Assembly (NCBI GenBank): GCA_005882995.1
Contig: VBCY01000047.1
Coordinates: forward strand, 1 to 46,743
Direction of reading: 5' to 3'
Source of the DNA: Betaproteobacteria bacterium
Lineage (GTDB): Bacteria > Pseudomonadota > Gammaproteobacteria > Burkholderiales > Casimicrobiaceae
DNA: 46,743 nt
Positions 34,966-43,219 of the stretch are shown here, piece by piece. Below the pieces are notes generated by a model. It searched no databases. It worked only from the letters and a program-made list of their open reading frames with translations, and was not told the origin of the DNA. A program made the translations under genes and the position numbers. Numbering within the stretch: position 1 is the first letter of the stretch; every line of letters begins with the position of its first letter.

Positions 34966-36147
34966 TCATATGGCGTTGGCGACGCGCAATCTGGCAATGT
35001 CTGCGGGCGAACAGCCCATGCTCGCCAGGATGGCGTCGGTGTGTGCTCCTAATGCCGGAACGGGCCCGGGAAGGGCAGCGGTTTCGGGATCAAAGCCGGG
35101 CGGAAGCAGTGCCGGAATCTTTCCCGCGGGCGAATCGATGTCGAACCAGCGCCGCCGCGCATGCAACTGGGGATGTTCCCACACCGCATGCATATCGTTG
35201 ACCTGTGCGTTGGCGATCTGGGCACTGTCGAGACGGCGCACGACTTCATCTGCAGTGAGCTTCGAGAACGCGCTCACGATCATCTCTCGCAACTCCGCGC
35301 GGGCTTCGCTGCGCTTGGAATTGTTCGAATAGCGTGGATCCGTTGCAAGCTCGGGGCGCTGCAGGACTTTGCTGCAGAAGGCGCTCCATTCGCGCTCATT
35401 CTGAAGCCCCAGCATCACCGTCTTGTCATCTCCCGCAGGGAAGGGCCCGTAGGGATAGATCGTGGCGTGGCTCGCGCCTGTGCGCGCCGGCGGCGATGCG
35501 CCGTGATACGCATAGTAGAGCGGATAGCTCATCCATTCGACCAGCGCTTCGAGCATGGAAATGTCGAGATGCGCTCCCTGTCCCGTTTTCGCGCGTCCGA
35601 GCAGCGCTGCCAGAATATTGGCGTACGCGTACATCCCGGCCGCGATGTCGGCGATCGACAGCCCCGCCTTCGCGGGCTCTTCCTGCGTTCCGGTGACCGA
35701 CAGGAACCCCGCTTCGCTCTGAATCATCAGGTCGTAGGCCTTCTTGTCGCGATACGGGCCATCTTCGCCATAACCCGAAATATCGCAGACGATCAGCGAA
35801 GGTTTGGCGGCCGACAAGGAAGCATAGGAGAGGCCGAGCCGCGCCGCCGCTCCGGGAGCGAGATTCTGAACCACGATATCGGCGCGCTCGACGATAAGGC
35901 GATTGAGCAGCGCCATCGCTTCCGGATGCTTGATGTCGAGCGTGAGGCTTTCCTTGGACCGATTGGCCCATACGAAATGCGACGCGAGTCCATGAACCCG
36001 CTCGTCGTAGCCCCGGGCAAAATCTCCTACGCCGGGCCGCTCGATCTTGATCACCCGCGCTCCAAGATCAGCCAATTGCCGCGTCGCGAATGGCGCGGCA
36101 ATGGCGTGCTCGAGCGTGACGACGGTGATTCCTGAGAGCGGACTCAT
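34966..36147 (-). CDS. CaiB/BaiF family (class III) CoA-transferase, possible itaconate/mesaconate CoA-transferase
   Basis: The 393-residue product starts MSPLSGITVVTLEHAIAAPF and has VIKIERPGVGDFARGY, ANRSKESLTLDIKHPE and NLAPGAAARLGLSY. The motif GLSIADIAAGMYAYANILAA holds Asp167, which aligns with the catalytic Asp of formyl-CoA transferase that forms the acyl-anhydride. Class III enzymes move CoA between two acids. Neighbours (MaoC hydratase 1 base upstream, CitE lyase 31 bases downstream) point to activation of itaconate or mesaconate with succinyl-CoA, as in Pseudomonas itaconate catabolism; this is inference. Confidence 0.93.
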   Translation of the reverse strand: MSPLSGITVVTLEHAIAAPFATRQLADLGARVIKIERPGVGDFARGYDERVHGLASHFVWANRSKESLTLDIKHPEAMALLNRLIVERADIVVQNLAPGAAARLGLSYASLSAAKPSLIVCDISGYGEDGPYRDKKAYDLMIQSEAGFLSVTGTQEEPAKAGLSIADIAAGMYAYANILAALLGRAKTGQGAHLDISMLEALVEWMSYPLYYAYHGASPPARTGASHATIYPYGPFPAGDDKTVMLGLQNEREWSAFCSKVLQRPELATDPRYSNNSKRSEARAELREMIVSAFSKLTADEVVRRLDSAQIANAQVNDMHAVWEHPQLHARRRWFDIDSPAGKIPALLPPGFDPETAALPGPVPALGAHTDAILASMGCSPADIARLRVANAI

Positions 36148-36148
36148 G

Positions 36149-37009
36149 TCAGCGAATCGATGCCGTGGCGTCCATTGCCATGGCTCCCTCTGGGTCGCTT
36201 ATCCACAGATGCGCCGATTTGCCGTCGGTCGAAGGTTCGCCGCAGACCCGAAATGGATGAGTGTCGAAGACCGGCCGCGCCGCCCGGAATTCGTAGCGCG
36301 TCACGGTGGCTTCCGGACGCTCGCGCCGAAGCAGGTCGAGCAGCAGCGTTGCGAGCAGCGGTCCGTGCACCACCAGCCCGGGGTAGCCCTCTACGGTGGT
36401 GACGTAGCGCCGGTCGTAGTGAATGCGGTGAGCGTTGAAGGTCAGCGCGGAATAGCGGAACAGCAGCACGTCATCGGGCACGATTGTGCGCTCCCACGTC
36501 GCGCCCGCAGGGGCCAGGCGAGGCGCAGGCGCGACAGCATCCGCCTTTGGCGCTTCGCGGTACACGATGTCGTGGAATTCGACGATAGCGGGCTCGCGGT
36601 GTCCTGCGCGGCGGATGTCGTGACGGACCCTTACGAAGACCAGCGCTCCGCTGCGACCGGTCTTTTCGGTCACGTCGGCGATCGTGGATGTGCGGCTGAT
36701 TTCGTCGCCGATGCGCAACGGCTCGCGAAAATCGAATTGGCTGGCCGCCCACATACGCCGCGGCAATGGAACCGGTGGCAGGAAGGCTCCGCGCTTGGCG
36801 TGGCCGTCAGCGCCAACCTCCGATTCTCGATACAGCGGGAGGAAGTACAACCAGTGCCACAACGGTGGCAGCGGAGTCCCCGCAACGGGTCGCTCCGGCA
36901 GATAGTCGAGCGTCGCGGAGAGTGCTGCGAAGGGCGTCGCCGTGACAATGTCGTGCGCCGATTCCGCTCTGCCGATCCAATCGCGCAGATGGGGCTCCAC
37001 TGCAGTCAT
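36149..37009 (-). CDS. MaoC-like double hot-dog hydratase (mesaconyl-C4-CoA/itaconyl-CoA hydratase type)
   Basis: The 286-residue product has two hot-dog halves. The first (about 80-150) contains RRMWAASQFDFREPLRIGDE. The second has LLFRYSALTFNAHRIHYDRR (183-200) followed by VEGYPGLVVHGPL, the hydratase-2 motif with catalytic Asn/Asp-His. This layout is that of mesaconyl-C4-CoA hydratase (Meh) of the 3-hydroxypropionate cycle and Ich/RipB of itaconate degradation. Its stop is 1 base before the CaiB ATG, so they are surely co-transcribed. The product would be (S)-citramalyl-CoA. Confidence 0.9.
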   Translation of the reverse strand: MTAVEPHLRDWIGRAESAHDIVTATPFAALSATLDYLPERPVAGTPLPPLWHWLYFLPLYRESEVGADGHAKRGAFLPPVPLPRRMWAASQFDFREPLRIGDEISRTSTIADVTEKTGRSGALVFVRVRHDIRRAGHREPAIVEFHDIVYREAPKADAVAPAPRLAPAGATWERTIVPDDVLLFRYSALTFNAHRIHYDRRYVTTVEGYPGLVVHGPLLATLLLDLLRRERPEATVTRYEFRAARPVFDTHPFRVCGEPSTDGKSAHLWISDPEGAMAMDATASIR

Positions 37010-37113
37010 TGGACGATGTGCACCGGGCAGGTTCTCTTGCCGCGTTACCGCTTGCGGCCGATGAGGATGATTCCGGCGCCCGGCCTCGCGCCTCCTTCAA
37101 TGCCTCAAGGGCG

Positions 37114-37138
37114 GCCCCGCGCTCACCGCGCGCGGGGC
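37114..37138. terminator. GC hairpin after the SYLF gene
   Basis: GCCCCGCGC and GCGCGGGGC form a 9-bp stem with a 7-base loop, 18 bases after the SYLF stop and before the MaoC gene. No T-run follows, so it may be a processing or attenuation hairpin rather than a classic terminator. Confidence 0.4.
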
Positions 37139-37155
37139 TTGATCCGCAGCGCTTG

Positions 37156-37833
37156 CTACTTTCCCCGGGACAAGGTGGCGATCAGTTTGTCGCTGCCTTT
37201 GTTGTGGGGGCCGGCGCGGACCAGGATGTCGGGTGGCAGCAGCGGCTTCTTCTGGTAGTAGACCTCGTTCCAGTCGTTGGACGAAGTGATCACCGTGCCG
37301 TCCAGATTCAGGCCGCCGTAGATACCCTTGGCGCGGCTGAAGGTAATGAAGTCGGCAATGATGTCGGACTTGGCCCCCGCCCCTATAGGACCCGCGGCGA
37401 CGCTCGCATCACCGCCCAGCTTCACAGAGGTCGCCAGCAGCGAATTGAAGCCCTTATCCGTCATGACCAGAGTCACATTTTCAGACACCGAAACGCCGGC
37501 CTGGAAGCCGACGCTCGCAGTCGCCACTGTATAGAAAGCGGGCCCGACCCACCTGCCATTCGAGCCGCGTGCAAGGACAACCGCTCGCCCACCGGAACCG
37601 CCAAAAATGAATCCGGCCTTGAGCAATTCCGGCGCAATCATCACGGCCTTGGCGCGGCCGATGTTCTGCTGCAGCCAGCCCATGTCCGGATCACGCATGA
37701 AATTCGAAAGTGAGGCGTTCGCCTGATCGACCAGCTTCTGTTGTTCACCTTGCGCGAGCGCGACGCTGCTGGCGACGATCAGCACCGACATCAGCAACCC
37801 GCGAGCGAAGTGCGTAACGTACGTTTTCTTCAT
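37156..37833 (-). CDS. exported SYLF (YSC84-like) lipid-binding domain protein
   Basis: The 225-residue product has a signal peptide (RGLLMSVLIVASSVALAQG). The SYLF domain covers most of the rest: RAKAVMIAPELLKAGFIFGG, SGGRAVVLARGSNGRWVGPA, FYTVATASVGFQAGVSVSEN and AGPIGAGAKSDIIADFITFS, followed by RAKGIYGGLNLDGTVI. Eukaryotic SYLF domains bind phosphoinositides; bacterial ones are periplasmic and poorly characterised, but lipid binding is the common theme. A perfect TATAAT (37883-37888) lies upstream. It neighbours two glycine-zipper proteins and an MCE lipid transporter. Confidence 0.93.
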   Translation of the reverse strand: MKKTYVTHFARGLLMSVLIVASSVALAQGEQQKLVDQANASLSNFMRDPDMGWLQQNIGRAKAVMIAPELLKAGFIFGGSGGRAVVLARGSNGRWVGPAFYTVATASVGFQAGVSVSENVTLVMTDKGFNSLLATSVKLGGDASVAAGPIGAGAKSDIIADFITFSRAKGIYGGLNLDGTVITSSNDWNEVYYQKKPLLPPDILVRAGPHNKGSDKLIATLSRGK

Positions 37834-37882
37834 TGGGATCTCCGTTCGGATTCTAGTGACGTAGAGTTCGCCTGCGGTCCCG

Positions 37883-37888
37883 ATTATA
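37883..37888 (-). promoter_or_regulatory. -10 element of the SYLF gene
   Basis: A perfect minus-strand TATAAT lies 50 bases before the SYLF ATG. The -35 region (TGTCTG at 17 bases) is poor, so an activator may be needed. Confidence 0.4.
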
Positions 37889-37930
37889 CCTCGACGCGCC
37901 TTTGCCAGACAGCGTCGGTCTCGTGTCGGT

Positions 37931-38380
37931 TCAGTGCAGCGGCTCCAGTCCTCGATCGGTTACCAGCACGCGTTCGCCGACGTGAAATGGGGGCGATGAC
38001 GATTGCCTGATCGTTCCCCAGGTGCGATCGTCGTACCTCACCGCGATCTCGTACACCACGTGGGTCTTCGACTTTTCGAGGTTGTGCCCGACGTACCCTC
38101 CGCCTACCGCGCCGACGATGGTCGCCACGGTACGACCCGTGCCGCTTCCGATCAGGCTCCCCAGACCGCCGCCGATGAGTCCTCCGGCGACCAAGCCCAA
38201 TCCGCTCGGATTGCTGTTCTGCTGAACAACCTCGCGTATCGATTCAATGGTTGCGGGACGCGCCGAGCTTACGCTGTAGCTTTGCGCCGACGCGCTCACG
38301 GGCAGCACCAGCGCAAGCAAAAACAGTGCGATGCCGTTTGCAAATCGTTCACGCAGACTGAAATCGCTTACCTGTTTCAT
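37931..38380 (-). CDS. exported glycine-zipper (Rick_17kDa/SlyB-like) protein, copy 1
   Basis: The 149-residue product starts at the ATG at 38380 with a signal peptide (GIALFLLALVLPVSASAQ). The mature N-terminus has ATIESIREVVQ, then the glycine zipper GLVAGGLIGGGLGSLIGSGT and GRTVATIVGAVGGGYVGHN, then EIAVRYDDRTWGTIRQ and HVGERVLVTDRGLEPL. Glycine zippers form paired membrane helices in outer-membrane proteins of the 17-kDa antigen/SlyB group. It has no lipobox, unlike its neighbour, which it closely resembles over the whole length; the two arose by tandem duplication. Confidence 0.9.
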   Translation of the reverse strand: MKQVSDFSLRERFANGIALFLLALVLPVSASAQSYSVSSARPATIESIREVVQQNSNPSGLGLVAGGLIGGGLGSLIGSGTGRTVATIVGAVGGGYVGHNLEKSKTHVVYEIAVRYDDRTWGTIRQSSSPPFHVGERVLVTDRGLEPLH

Positions 38381-38403
38381 ATTCTCTCCTGCGCAACGGC
38401 GCT

Positions 38404-38847
38404 TCATGGCTGCAGCAGTTCGACACCGCGATCGCTGACCACCACTCGATCGCCAACGTGCAGACCCATGGGCGAGTTCTGCTGAATTGTCGCCCACGTG
38501 CCGTCGTCATAGCGCACGCTGATCTGGTAGACGACCTGCGTTTGCGATTTCTCGACCTGGTTGCCGATGTAGCCGCCGCCGACCGCTCCTACGACGGTGG
38601 CGACGGTGCGCCCCGTTCCGCCACCGACGAGACTGCCGAGTCCCCCGCCCACCAGACCGCCAATGATCATGCCGGCGCCGGAGGGATCCTTGTTCTGGAC
38701 GACTTCGCGCACCGATTCCACTGTGCCCGTGCGCGCGACGGGCGCGCTCGTCACCTCATACGCGGGTTGCGACCCGCAGCTCAGGAGCGTCGCCATGGCA
38801 ACGGCCCACAGCACGCCCCAACGGATAACTTCGATGATCATCTGCAT
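38404..38847 (-). CDS. glycine-zipper lipoprotein (Rick_17kDa/SlyB-like), copy 2
   Basis: The 147-residue product starts at the ATG at 38847 and has a lipobox (MATLLSCGS), so it should be a lipoprotein. GTVESVREVVQ, GMIIGGLVGGGLGSLVGGGT, GRTVATVVGAVGGGYIGN, QISVRYDDGTWATIQQ and HVGDRVVVSDRGVELL give the same order as copy 1. Its gene starts 44 bases after the SBP gene, on the same strand. The C-terminal beta-domain could face the periplasm. A SlyB-like role in outer-membrane integrity is plausible but not shown. Confidence 0.9.
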   Translation of the reverse strand: MQMIIEVIRWGVLWAVAMATLLSCGSQPAYEVTSAPVARTGTVESVREVVQNKDPSGAGMIIGGLVGGGLGSLVGGGTGRTVATVVGAVGGGYIGNQVEKSQTQVVYQISVRYDDGTWATIQQNSPMGLHVGDRVVVSDRGVELLQP

Positions 38848-38891
38848 GCGTCGCTTATCCTCACCGTGGTCGACCCAGAGAAGTCTATGGC

Positions 38892-39749
38892 TCATTCCGG
38901 AATGGAGTTGAGAACATACATCGCCGCAAGCAGCCCGCTGGGACGTCCGAGCTTGCCCAGCCACTTGTTGAAGATCGGATCAATCTCGCCGGAGAGATAA
39001 ATCTGGGTGAGCGCGCTGTTGACGACGAGGCGGTACCCGGAGTCGTTGCGCGGCAGCATGAAAGCGTAAGGCTCGAAGGAGAGATCCTCGGCGAGCATCG
39101 CGAAGACCTTCGGATCCTTGGCCTGAGCCGCCAGGCCGATCAGCTTGATCTTGTCGCTCGCGAAGGCGGCGACGGCCCGGGACTCGAGCATTGCTGTACC
39201 TTCAACGCCATCCTTCACCGTTACGACCTTGGCGTTGATGAGCCTGTCCTTGAGCATCGCGTTCAATCGACGCTCGGTAGTCGTGCCCGAGGTCACCGCG
39301 ACAGACTTACCGGCGAGATCGGCAAAGCCGTTGATCGGGCCGTCCGCGCGGATCAGAAAGCCGCCACCGTCGACAAAAATGAGACTGCTGAAATCGACGT
39401 TCTTCATGCGCGACTGCGACGCCGTCGTGTTGGCGCATTCGAGATCGGCTTTGCCCGTAGATACCATCGCAATGCGATTCGGCACCGTGTCGACGAGCCA
39501 GTTGATCTTGAGCTCGGGGATGCCGACCGCACGGCCGATGGCGGCGATCACCCTTTTGCAAAGGTCGACCGAATAACCCGCGGGCTGATTGTTGCTCTCT
39601 ATGTAGGAGAAGGGCAGCGAGTCACCGGCAACCGCCACCGTGATCGATCCTGCAGCCTTGATCTTCGAGAGCGTATCCGGCGCATTCTGGGCAAGTGCGG
39701 CGGGTGCGATAACGACGGATGCGACGATGGCGAACAGCAGACGTTTCAC
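38892..39749 (-). CDS. periplasmic amino-acid-type solute-binding protein (PBP2 fold)
   Basis: The 285-residue product starts at a GTG at 39749 with AGGGA 7 bases upstream. The signal peptide is KRLLFAIVASVVIAPAALAQ. The SBP_bac_3 pattern follows: LSKIKAAGSITVAVAGDSLP, FSYIESNNQPAGYSVDLCKR, ECANTTASQSRMKNVDFSS, IFVDGGGFLIR and KSVAVTSGTTTERRLN. Members with EC-TT-S-R are GltI-like, for glutamate/aspartate or related acids. No permease or ATPase of that ABC class is in the window. Instead it sits with glycine-zipper genes, mirrored by a second SBP at 39932. Confidence 0.93.
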   Translation of the reverse strand: MKRLLFAIVASVVIAPAALAQNAPDTLSKIKAAGSITVAVAGDSLPFSYIESNNQPAGYSVDLCKRVIAAIGRAVGIPELKINWLVDTVPNRIAMVSTGKADLECANTTASQSRMKNVDFSSLIFVDGGGFLIRADGPINGFADLAGKSVAVTSGTTTERRLNAMLKDRLINAKVVTVKDGVEGTAMLESRAVAAFASDKIKLIGLAAQAKDPKVFAMLAEDLSFEPYAFMLPRNDSGYRLVVNSALTQIYLSGEIDPIFNKWLGKLGRPSGLLAAMYVLNSIPE

Positions 39750-39780
39750 GATGGGCTCCCTGGAGTGACAATTGGCGCGG

Positions 39781-39821
39781 TTGCCAGGCGCAAAACAATG
39801 GCAACCGGAGAATTGATTATA
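39781..39821 (-). promoter_or_regulatory. -10 and possible operator in the divergent SBP promoter region
   Basis: A perfect minus-strand TATAAT is at 39816-39821, 67 bases before the GTG of the leftward SBP gene. Just downstream of it lies the inverted repeat TTGCCA-N12-TGGCAA (39781-39804), placed where a repressor could act. On the plus strand TGCTAAACT at 39865-39873 could be an extended -10 for the rightward SBP gene. Confidence 0.4.
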
Positions 39822-39931
39822 GCCCACCGGTCGTCCCGCACCGGGATTGGAGCGAAGCGACACATGCTAAACTTTGCGGCAGACCTATTGAGTTTGCGCG
39901 TCACCCGCGTGAGACTCGTTTGAGGAGAGCC

Positions 39932-40760
39932 ATGCCGAGTCGCATCCGCCGCCGTTGCATTGCATGGTATCTGCTGGCCTTCGTCGCTGTGTGGACGACG
40001 GCAGCCGCGGGCCCGTCACGCACGCTCGACCGCATCAAGGATGAGGGCACGATTCATCTGGGCTATCGCAGCGGCGCAGCGCCTTTTTCCTTCAAGGAGC
40101 GAAACGGCATCGTGCGCGGGTACAGCGTTGAGCTGTGCACGCGCATTGCGTCGATTCTGCAGAAACAGCTTGGGCTATCGAAGCTCTCGGTCGAGTGGAT
40201 GCCGGTTGACGCGAGCGACCGCCTCGAGGCTGTCGCGTCAGGAAAGGTCGACATCGAATGCGGGACCACGACCATTGCGCTATCGCGCATGGAGCGCGTC
40301 GATTTCAGCGTGCCGATTTTTGTCGACGGTGGCAGCGTCCTCACCAAGCTCGACGCCAAGATCAGCCGGCTTGCGGATCTCAACGGCAAGCGCGTGGCGG
40401 TGATCCCTGGTACGACGACCGAGACCGCGCTCAAGCGTGAGCTAGGCATCGTTGAGGCCAAGGTCGAGATCGTGCCCGTCCGGCGGCTACGCCGGAGATC
40501 GCATCGTGCTCATCTCTTTGCGTGCCGGCAGTCGCGATCCGTCCAGCCTTGCATTGCTGGGCTCGGATTTCTCCTACGAGCCTTACGCGCTGATCGTTCG
40601 CCGAGATGATCCCGACTTCCGCCTGGCGGTCAACCGTGCGCTCGTGGGGATTTACCGCAGCGGAGAAATAGACACCATTTTCGAGCGCTGGCTGGGTGCG
40701 CTCGGTGCGCCCGGTCCCCTTTTGCACTCGATGTTTTACTTGAGCACGCTGCCCGAATGA
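39932..40760 (+). pseudogene. second amino-acid-type solute-binding protein, frameshifted
   Basis: The ATG at 39932 (GAGGAGA before it) opens a signal peptide and LDRIKDEGTIHLGYRSGAAP, then GYSVELCTRIASIL, ECGTTTIALSRMERVDFSVP, IFVDGGSVLTK, VAVIPGTTTE and VEIVPV. At about 40479 the frame shifts by one and continues GGYAGDRIVLISLRAG, DFSYEPYALIVRRDDPDFRL and YRSGEIDTIFERWLGALGAP to the TGA at 40758. Against the intact paralogue at 38892 about 15 residues (DGVEGTAMLESRAVA region) are missing, so a 44-47 base deletion fits. The junction coincides with a perfect hairpin TCCGGCG-GCTA-CGCCGGA (40479-40496). Confidence 0.85.
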
Positions 40761-41281
40761 AACGCTCTACAGAGCTCTACATGTTCGCGCTGTGCGCTTT
40801 AGTGGCAGCATGGCTCGGCGTTCCAGCGTCTGCGCAAGCGCCGCCGCCCTTGCAAGCGCCACTGACGCTGCCGCCGCCGATTCTTTCGTCGCCGGGGACC
40901 CCATCGTCAACATCGGCAACGCCAGCGCTCGGGACTACCGGCTGCGATCGCTGCGGCACGGTGGACTCGATTCGCCAGGTCGTCACCAAGGATCAATGGA
41001 CGCCTCTGGGCAGCGTGCCGTCTTCCGCCGACGTCGGCACCTCCAGCATGACGATGTATCAGATCGGCAAAGGCTTCACCAACCAGGGTCAGGTACTGGT
41101 CGGCGCGGCTGGCGGTACTGTTTATCGTACCCAGCCCAACCAGCGCAATATCACGCGCTGGGAGGTGAGCGTTCGCATGGACGATGGCAGCACGCGGACT
41201 TTGACCCAGAACTACGAACCCCTGCTGCAGGTCAGCGACCGGGTCCGCGTCTTCGGAACGCAGATCGAGCTCGTGCAGTGA
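40757..41281 (+). CDS. exported envelope protein related to the glycine-zipper pair but lacking the zipper
   Basis: The 174-residue product has a signal peptide (FALCALVAAWLGVPASAQA), a Pro-rich stretch, then CDRCGTVDSIRQVV and, at the end, RWEVSVRMDDGSTRTLTQ, YEPLLQVSDRVRVFG and TQIELVQ. The first and last parts match GTVESVREVVQ and ISVRYDDGTWATIQQ plus HVGDRVVVSDRGVELL of the protein at 38404, while the glycine zipper between is replaced by a Gly-poorer segment with GQVLVGAAGG. Its ATG overlaps the SBP stop (ATGA) and its TGA overlaps the next GTG, so it is translated inside a tightly coupled operon. It has two extra cysteines (CDRC). Confidence 0.82.
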   Translation: MKRSTELYMFALCALVAAWLGVPASAQAPPPLQAPLTLPPPILSSPGTPSSTSATPALGTTGCDRCGTVDSIRQVVTKDQWTPLGSVPSSADVGTSSMTMYQIGKGFTNQGQVLVGAAGGTVYRTQPNQRNITRWEVSVRMDDGSTRTLTQNYEPLLQVSDRVRVFGTQIELVQ

Positions 41282-42432
41282 CCGCGCTTGACAGCGCCGT
41301 CGCCGCGCCGGCAATCGCGACGCTGGCGGTCGCCAATGCGACCGACGGCAGCCGCGAATTGCGGCTGGCGGGCAGACTCGACGCTTATTCGATCGCCGGC
41401 GTCTGGTGGCAAGCGCGCGCTGAGGTGCAGCGCATGCGGGACCGGCGCATTGTCATCGACGCAACCGCTGTCGACTACTGTGATGGCGGGGGCGTCGCAA
41501 TGCTCGTCGATCTTCTGCGCCAGGAGCGGCCACCCACTGCTCCTGTCGTCGTGCGTGGGCTAAAGCGCGAGTTCCAGACACTGCTCGACCAGTTCGATCC
41601 AGCATCGTTGCGTGCTCCCGCCGGGGCGCCGCCGGAGCGATTGCGGTCGGTCGAGGAAATCGGCCGAGCCGCACTGATCGTCGAACGCGACATCGTCACC
41701 CAGATCGCCTTTATCGGCGAGACCAGCTCCGCAATCTGGTACGCCATCCGCAACCCGCACCGCGTGCGCTGGAAGGATGTCTGGTATACCTGCGAACAAG
41801 TCGGCGTCAATGCTCTGCCGATCGTCGCGCTGATTTCTTTCCTGCTCGGCCTAATCATCGCGTTCCAGTCGGCGGTGCCGATGCGCCAGTACGGAGCTGA
41901 GCTGTTCGTCGCTGACCTGGTCGGTCTTTCCATTCTGCGCGAATTGGGCCCGCTGATGACAGCGATTCTGCTCGCTGGGCGCTCGGGCGCTGCGTTTGCC
42001 GCCGAGATCGGAACGATGAAAGTCAACGAAGAGCTCAATGCGCTCACCACCATGGGACTTGATCCGGTGCGCTTCCTGGTGGTGACGCGAATCATCGCCG
42101 CATTACTGACGGTGCCGCTGCTGACTCTTTTTGCAGACGTCATCGGGATTTTTGGCGGCGCTGTAACCATGGTGAGCTTCAACATTCCCATTCTTGCTTA
42201 TCTGCGTGAGATCGACACGCTGGTCGACGTCAAGGATCTATGGGCAGGGCTCGCCAAGGCGCCGGCCTTCGCCATTCTGATCGCTGGAATCGGTTGCCTC
42301 AGGGGTCTGCAAACTCAGAGCGGAGCCAGCGCCGTCGGCATTTCTGCAACGCGCGCCGTCGTCTCGGGCATCATTCTGCTGGTCGTCGTCGACGGTATCT
42401 ACGCCTTCATCTACTATCTGCTGGACATCTGA
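41278..42432 (+). CDS. mlaE: MlaE-type permease with N-terminal STAS domain
   Basis: The 384-residue product starts at a GTG overlapping the preceding TGA. Residues about 10-105 form a STAS domain (LRLAGRLDAYSIAGVWW, IVIDATAVDYCDGGGVAMLV), equivalent to the separate MlaB. The rest is the MlaE permease: VGVNALPIVALISFLLGLII, AFQSAVPMRQYGAELFVADL, ILRELGPLMTAILLAGRSGA, AFAAEIGTMKVNEELNALTT and MGLDPVRFLVVTRI. It is the inner-membrane core of an MCE phospholipid transporter. STAS fusion is known in this family. A longer upstream reading is out of frame with the real neighbour and rejected. Confidence 0.95.
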   Translation: MTALDSAVAAPAIATLAVANATDGSRELRLAGRLDAYSIAGVWWQARAEVQRMRDRRIVIDATAVDYCDGGGVAMLVDLLRQERPPTAPVVVRGLKREFQTLLDQFDPASLRAPAGAPPERLRSVEEIGRAALIVERDIVTQIAFIGETSSAIWYAIRNPHRVRWKDVWYTCEQVGVNALPIVALISFLLGLIIAFQSAVPMRQYGAELFVADLVGLSILRELGPLMTAILLAGRSGAAFAAEIGTMKVNEELNALTTMGLDPVRFLVVTRIIAALLTVPLLTLFADVIGIFGGAVTMVSFNIPILAYLREIDTLVDVKDLWAGLAKAPAFAILIAGIGCLRGLQTQSGASAVGISATRAVVSGIILLVVVDGIYAFIYYLLDI

Positions 42433-42451
42433 AACGCCTCGTTCGAGGTAC

Positions 42452-43216
42452 ATGCCCGCTGATCCGATCATTCGCGTTGAGAATCTCAGTGCCGGTTACG
42501 ACGGCGCAGTGATCATGCGAAACGTGAACTTCACCGTCAATCGCGGCGAAGTGTTCGTTATTCTCGGAGCCTCCGGGGGCGGCAAGAGCACGCTGCTCAA
42601 GCACATGATCGGCCTCTACCAACCCTTGACGGGACGAGTGTTTATCGACGGCGACGACATCGTCAGCGCAGAGGGAGAGGCGCGCTACGCGATCCTGAAG
42701 AAGATCGGCGTGATGTACCAGAGCGGAGCTCTGTTCGGGTCGATGACGCTACTCGAGAATGTTCGTCTTGCGCTTGAGGAGTACACAGCACTCGACGACG
42801 ACGCCATGGACCTGCTCGCAAGGACCAAGCTGCGACTGGTCGGTCTCGACGCGTTCGCAGGGCACATGCCCGCGGAATTAAGCGGCGGAATGCAAAAGCG
42901 GGCGGCGATCGCGCGCGCGATGGCGCTCGATCCGATGATTCTGTTCCTCGACGAGCCATCCGCGGGTCTGGACCCGATCACGTCGGCGACGCTCGATGAG
43001 CTCATTCTGCGGCTCGCGGACAGCCTGCACATCACCTTCGTCATCGTCACGCACGAGCTGGCGAGCATCTACACCGTCGCCGACCGGGTGATCATGCTCG
43101 ACAGACGCAAGCAGGGAATCATTGCCGAGGGCGATCCCAAGGTCTTGCGCGATACCAGCGATGACCCATGGGTGCGTCAGTTCTTCCGGCGCGAAGCTGC
43201 TGTCGAGCCCGCCTGA
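42452..43216 (+). CDS. mlaF: MlaF-type ABC ATPase of the MCE transporter
   Basis: The 254-residue ATPase has Walker A GASGGGKS at 39-46, the Q-loop in VMYQSGALFGSMT, signature LSGGMQKR at 143-150, Walker B ILFLDEPS at 163-170 and the switch His201 in IVTHELASI. SGALFGSMTLLENV and GGMQKR (rather than GGQ) are typical of the MlaF/Ttg2A group. It lies 19 bases after mlaE and 3 bases before mlaD, so the subunits are made together. Confidence 0.96.
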   Translation: MPADPIIRVENLSAGYDGAVIMRNVNFTVNRGEVFVILGASGGGKSTLLKHMIGLYQPLTGRVFIDGDDIVSAEGEARYAILKKIGVMYQSGALFGSMTLLENVRLALEEYTALDDDAMDLLARTKLRLVGLDAFAGHMPAELSGGMQKRAAIARAMALDPMILFLDEPSAGLDPITSATLDELILRLADSLHITFVIVTHELASIYTVADRVIMLDRRKQGIIAEGDPKVLRDTSDDPWVRQFFRREAAVEPA

Positions 43217-43219
43217 CCG

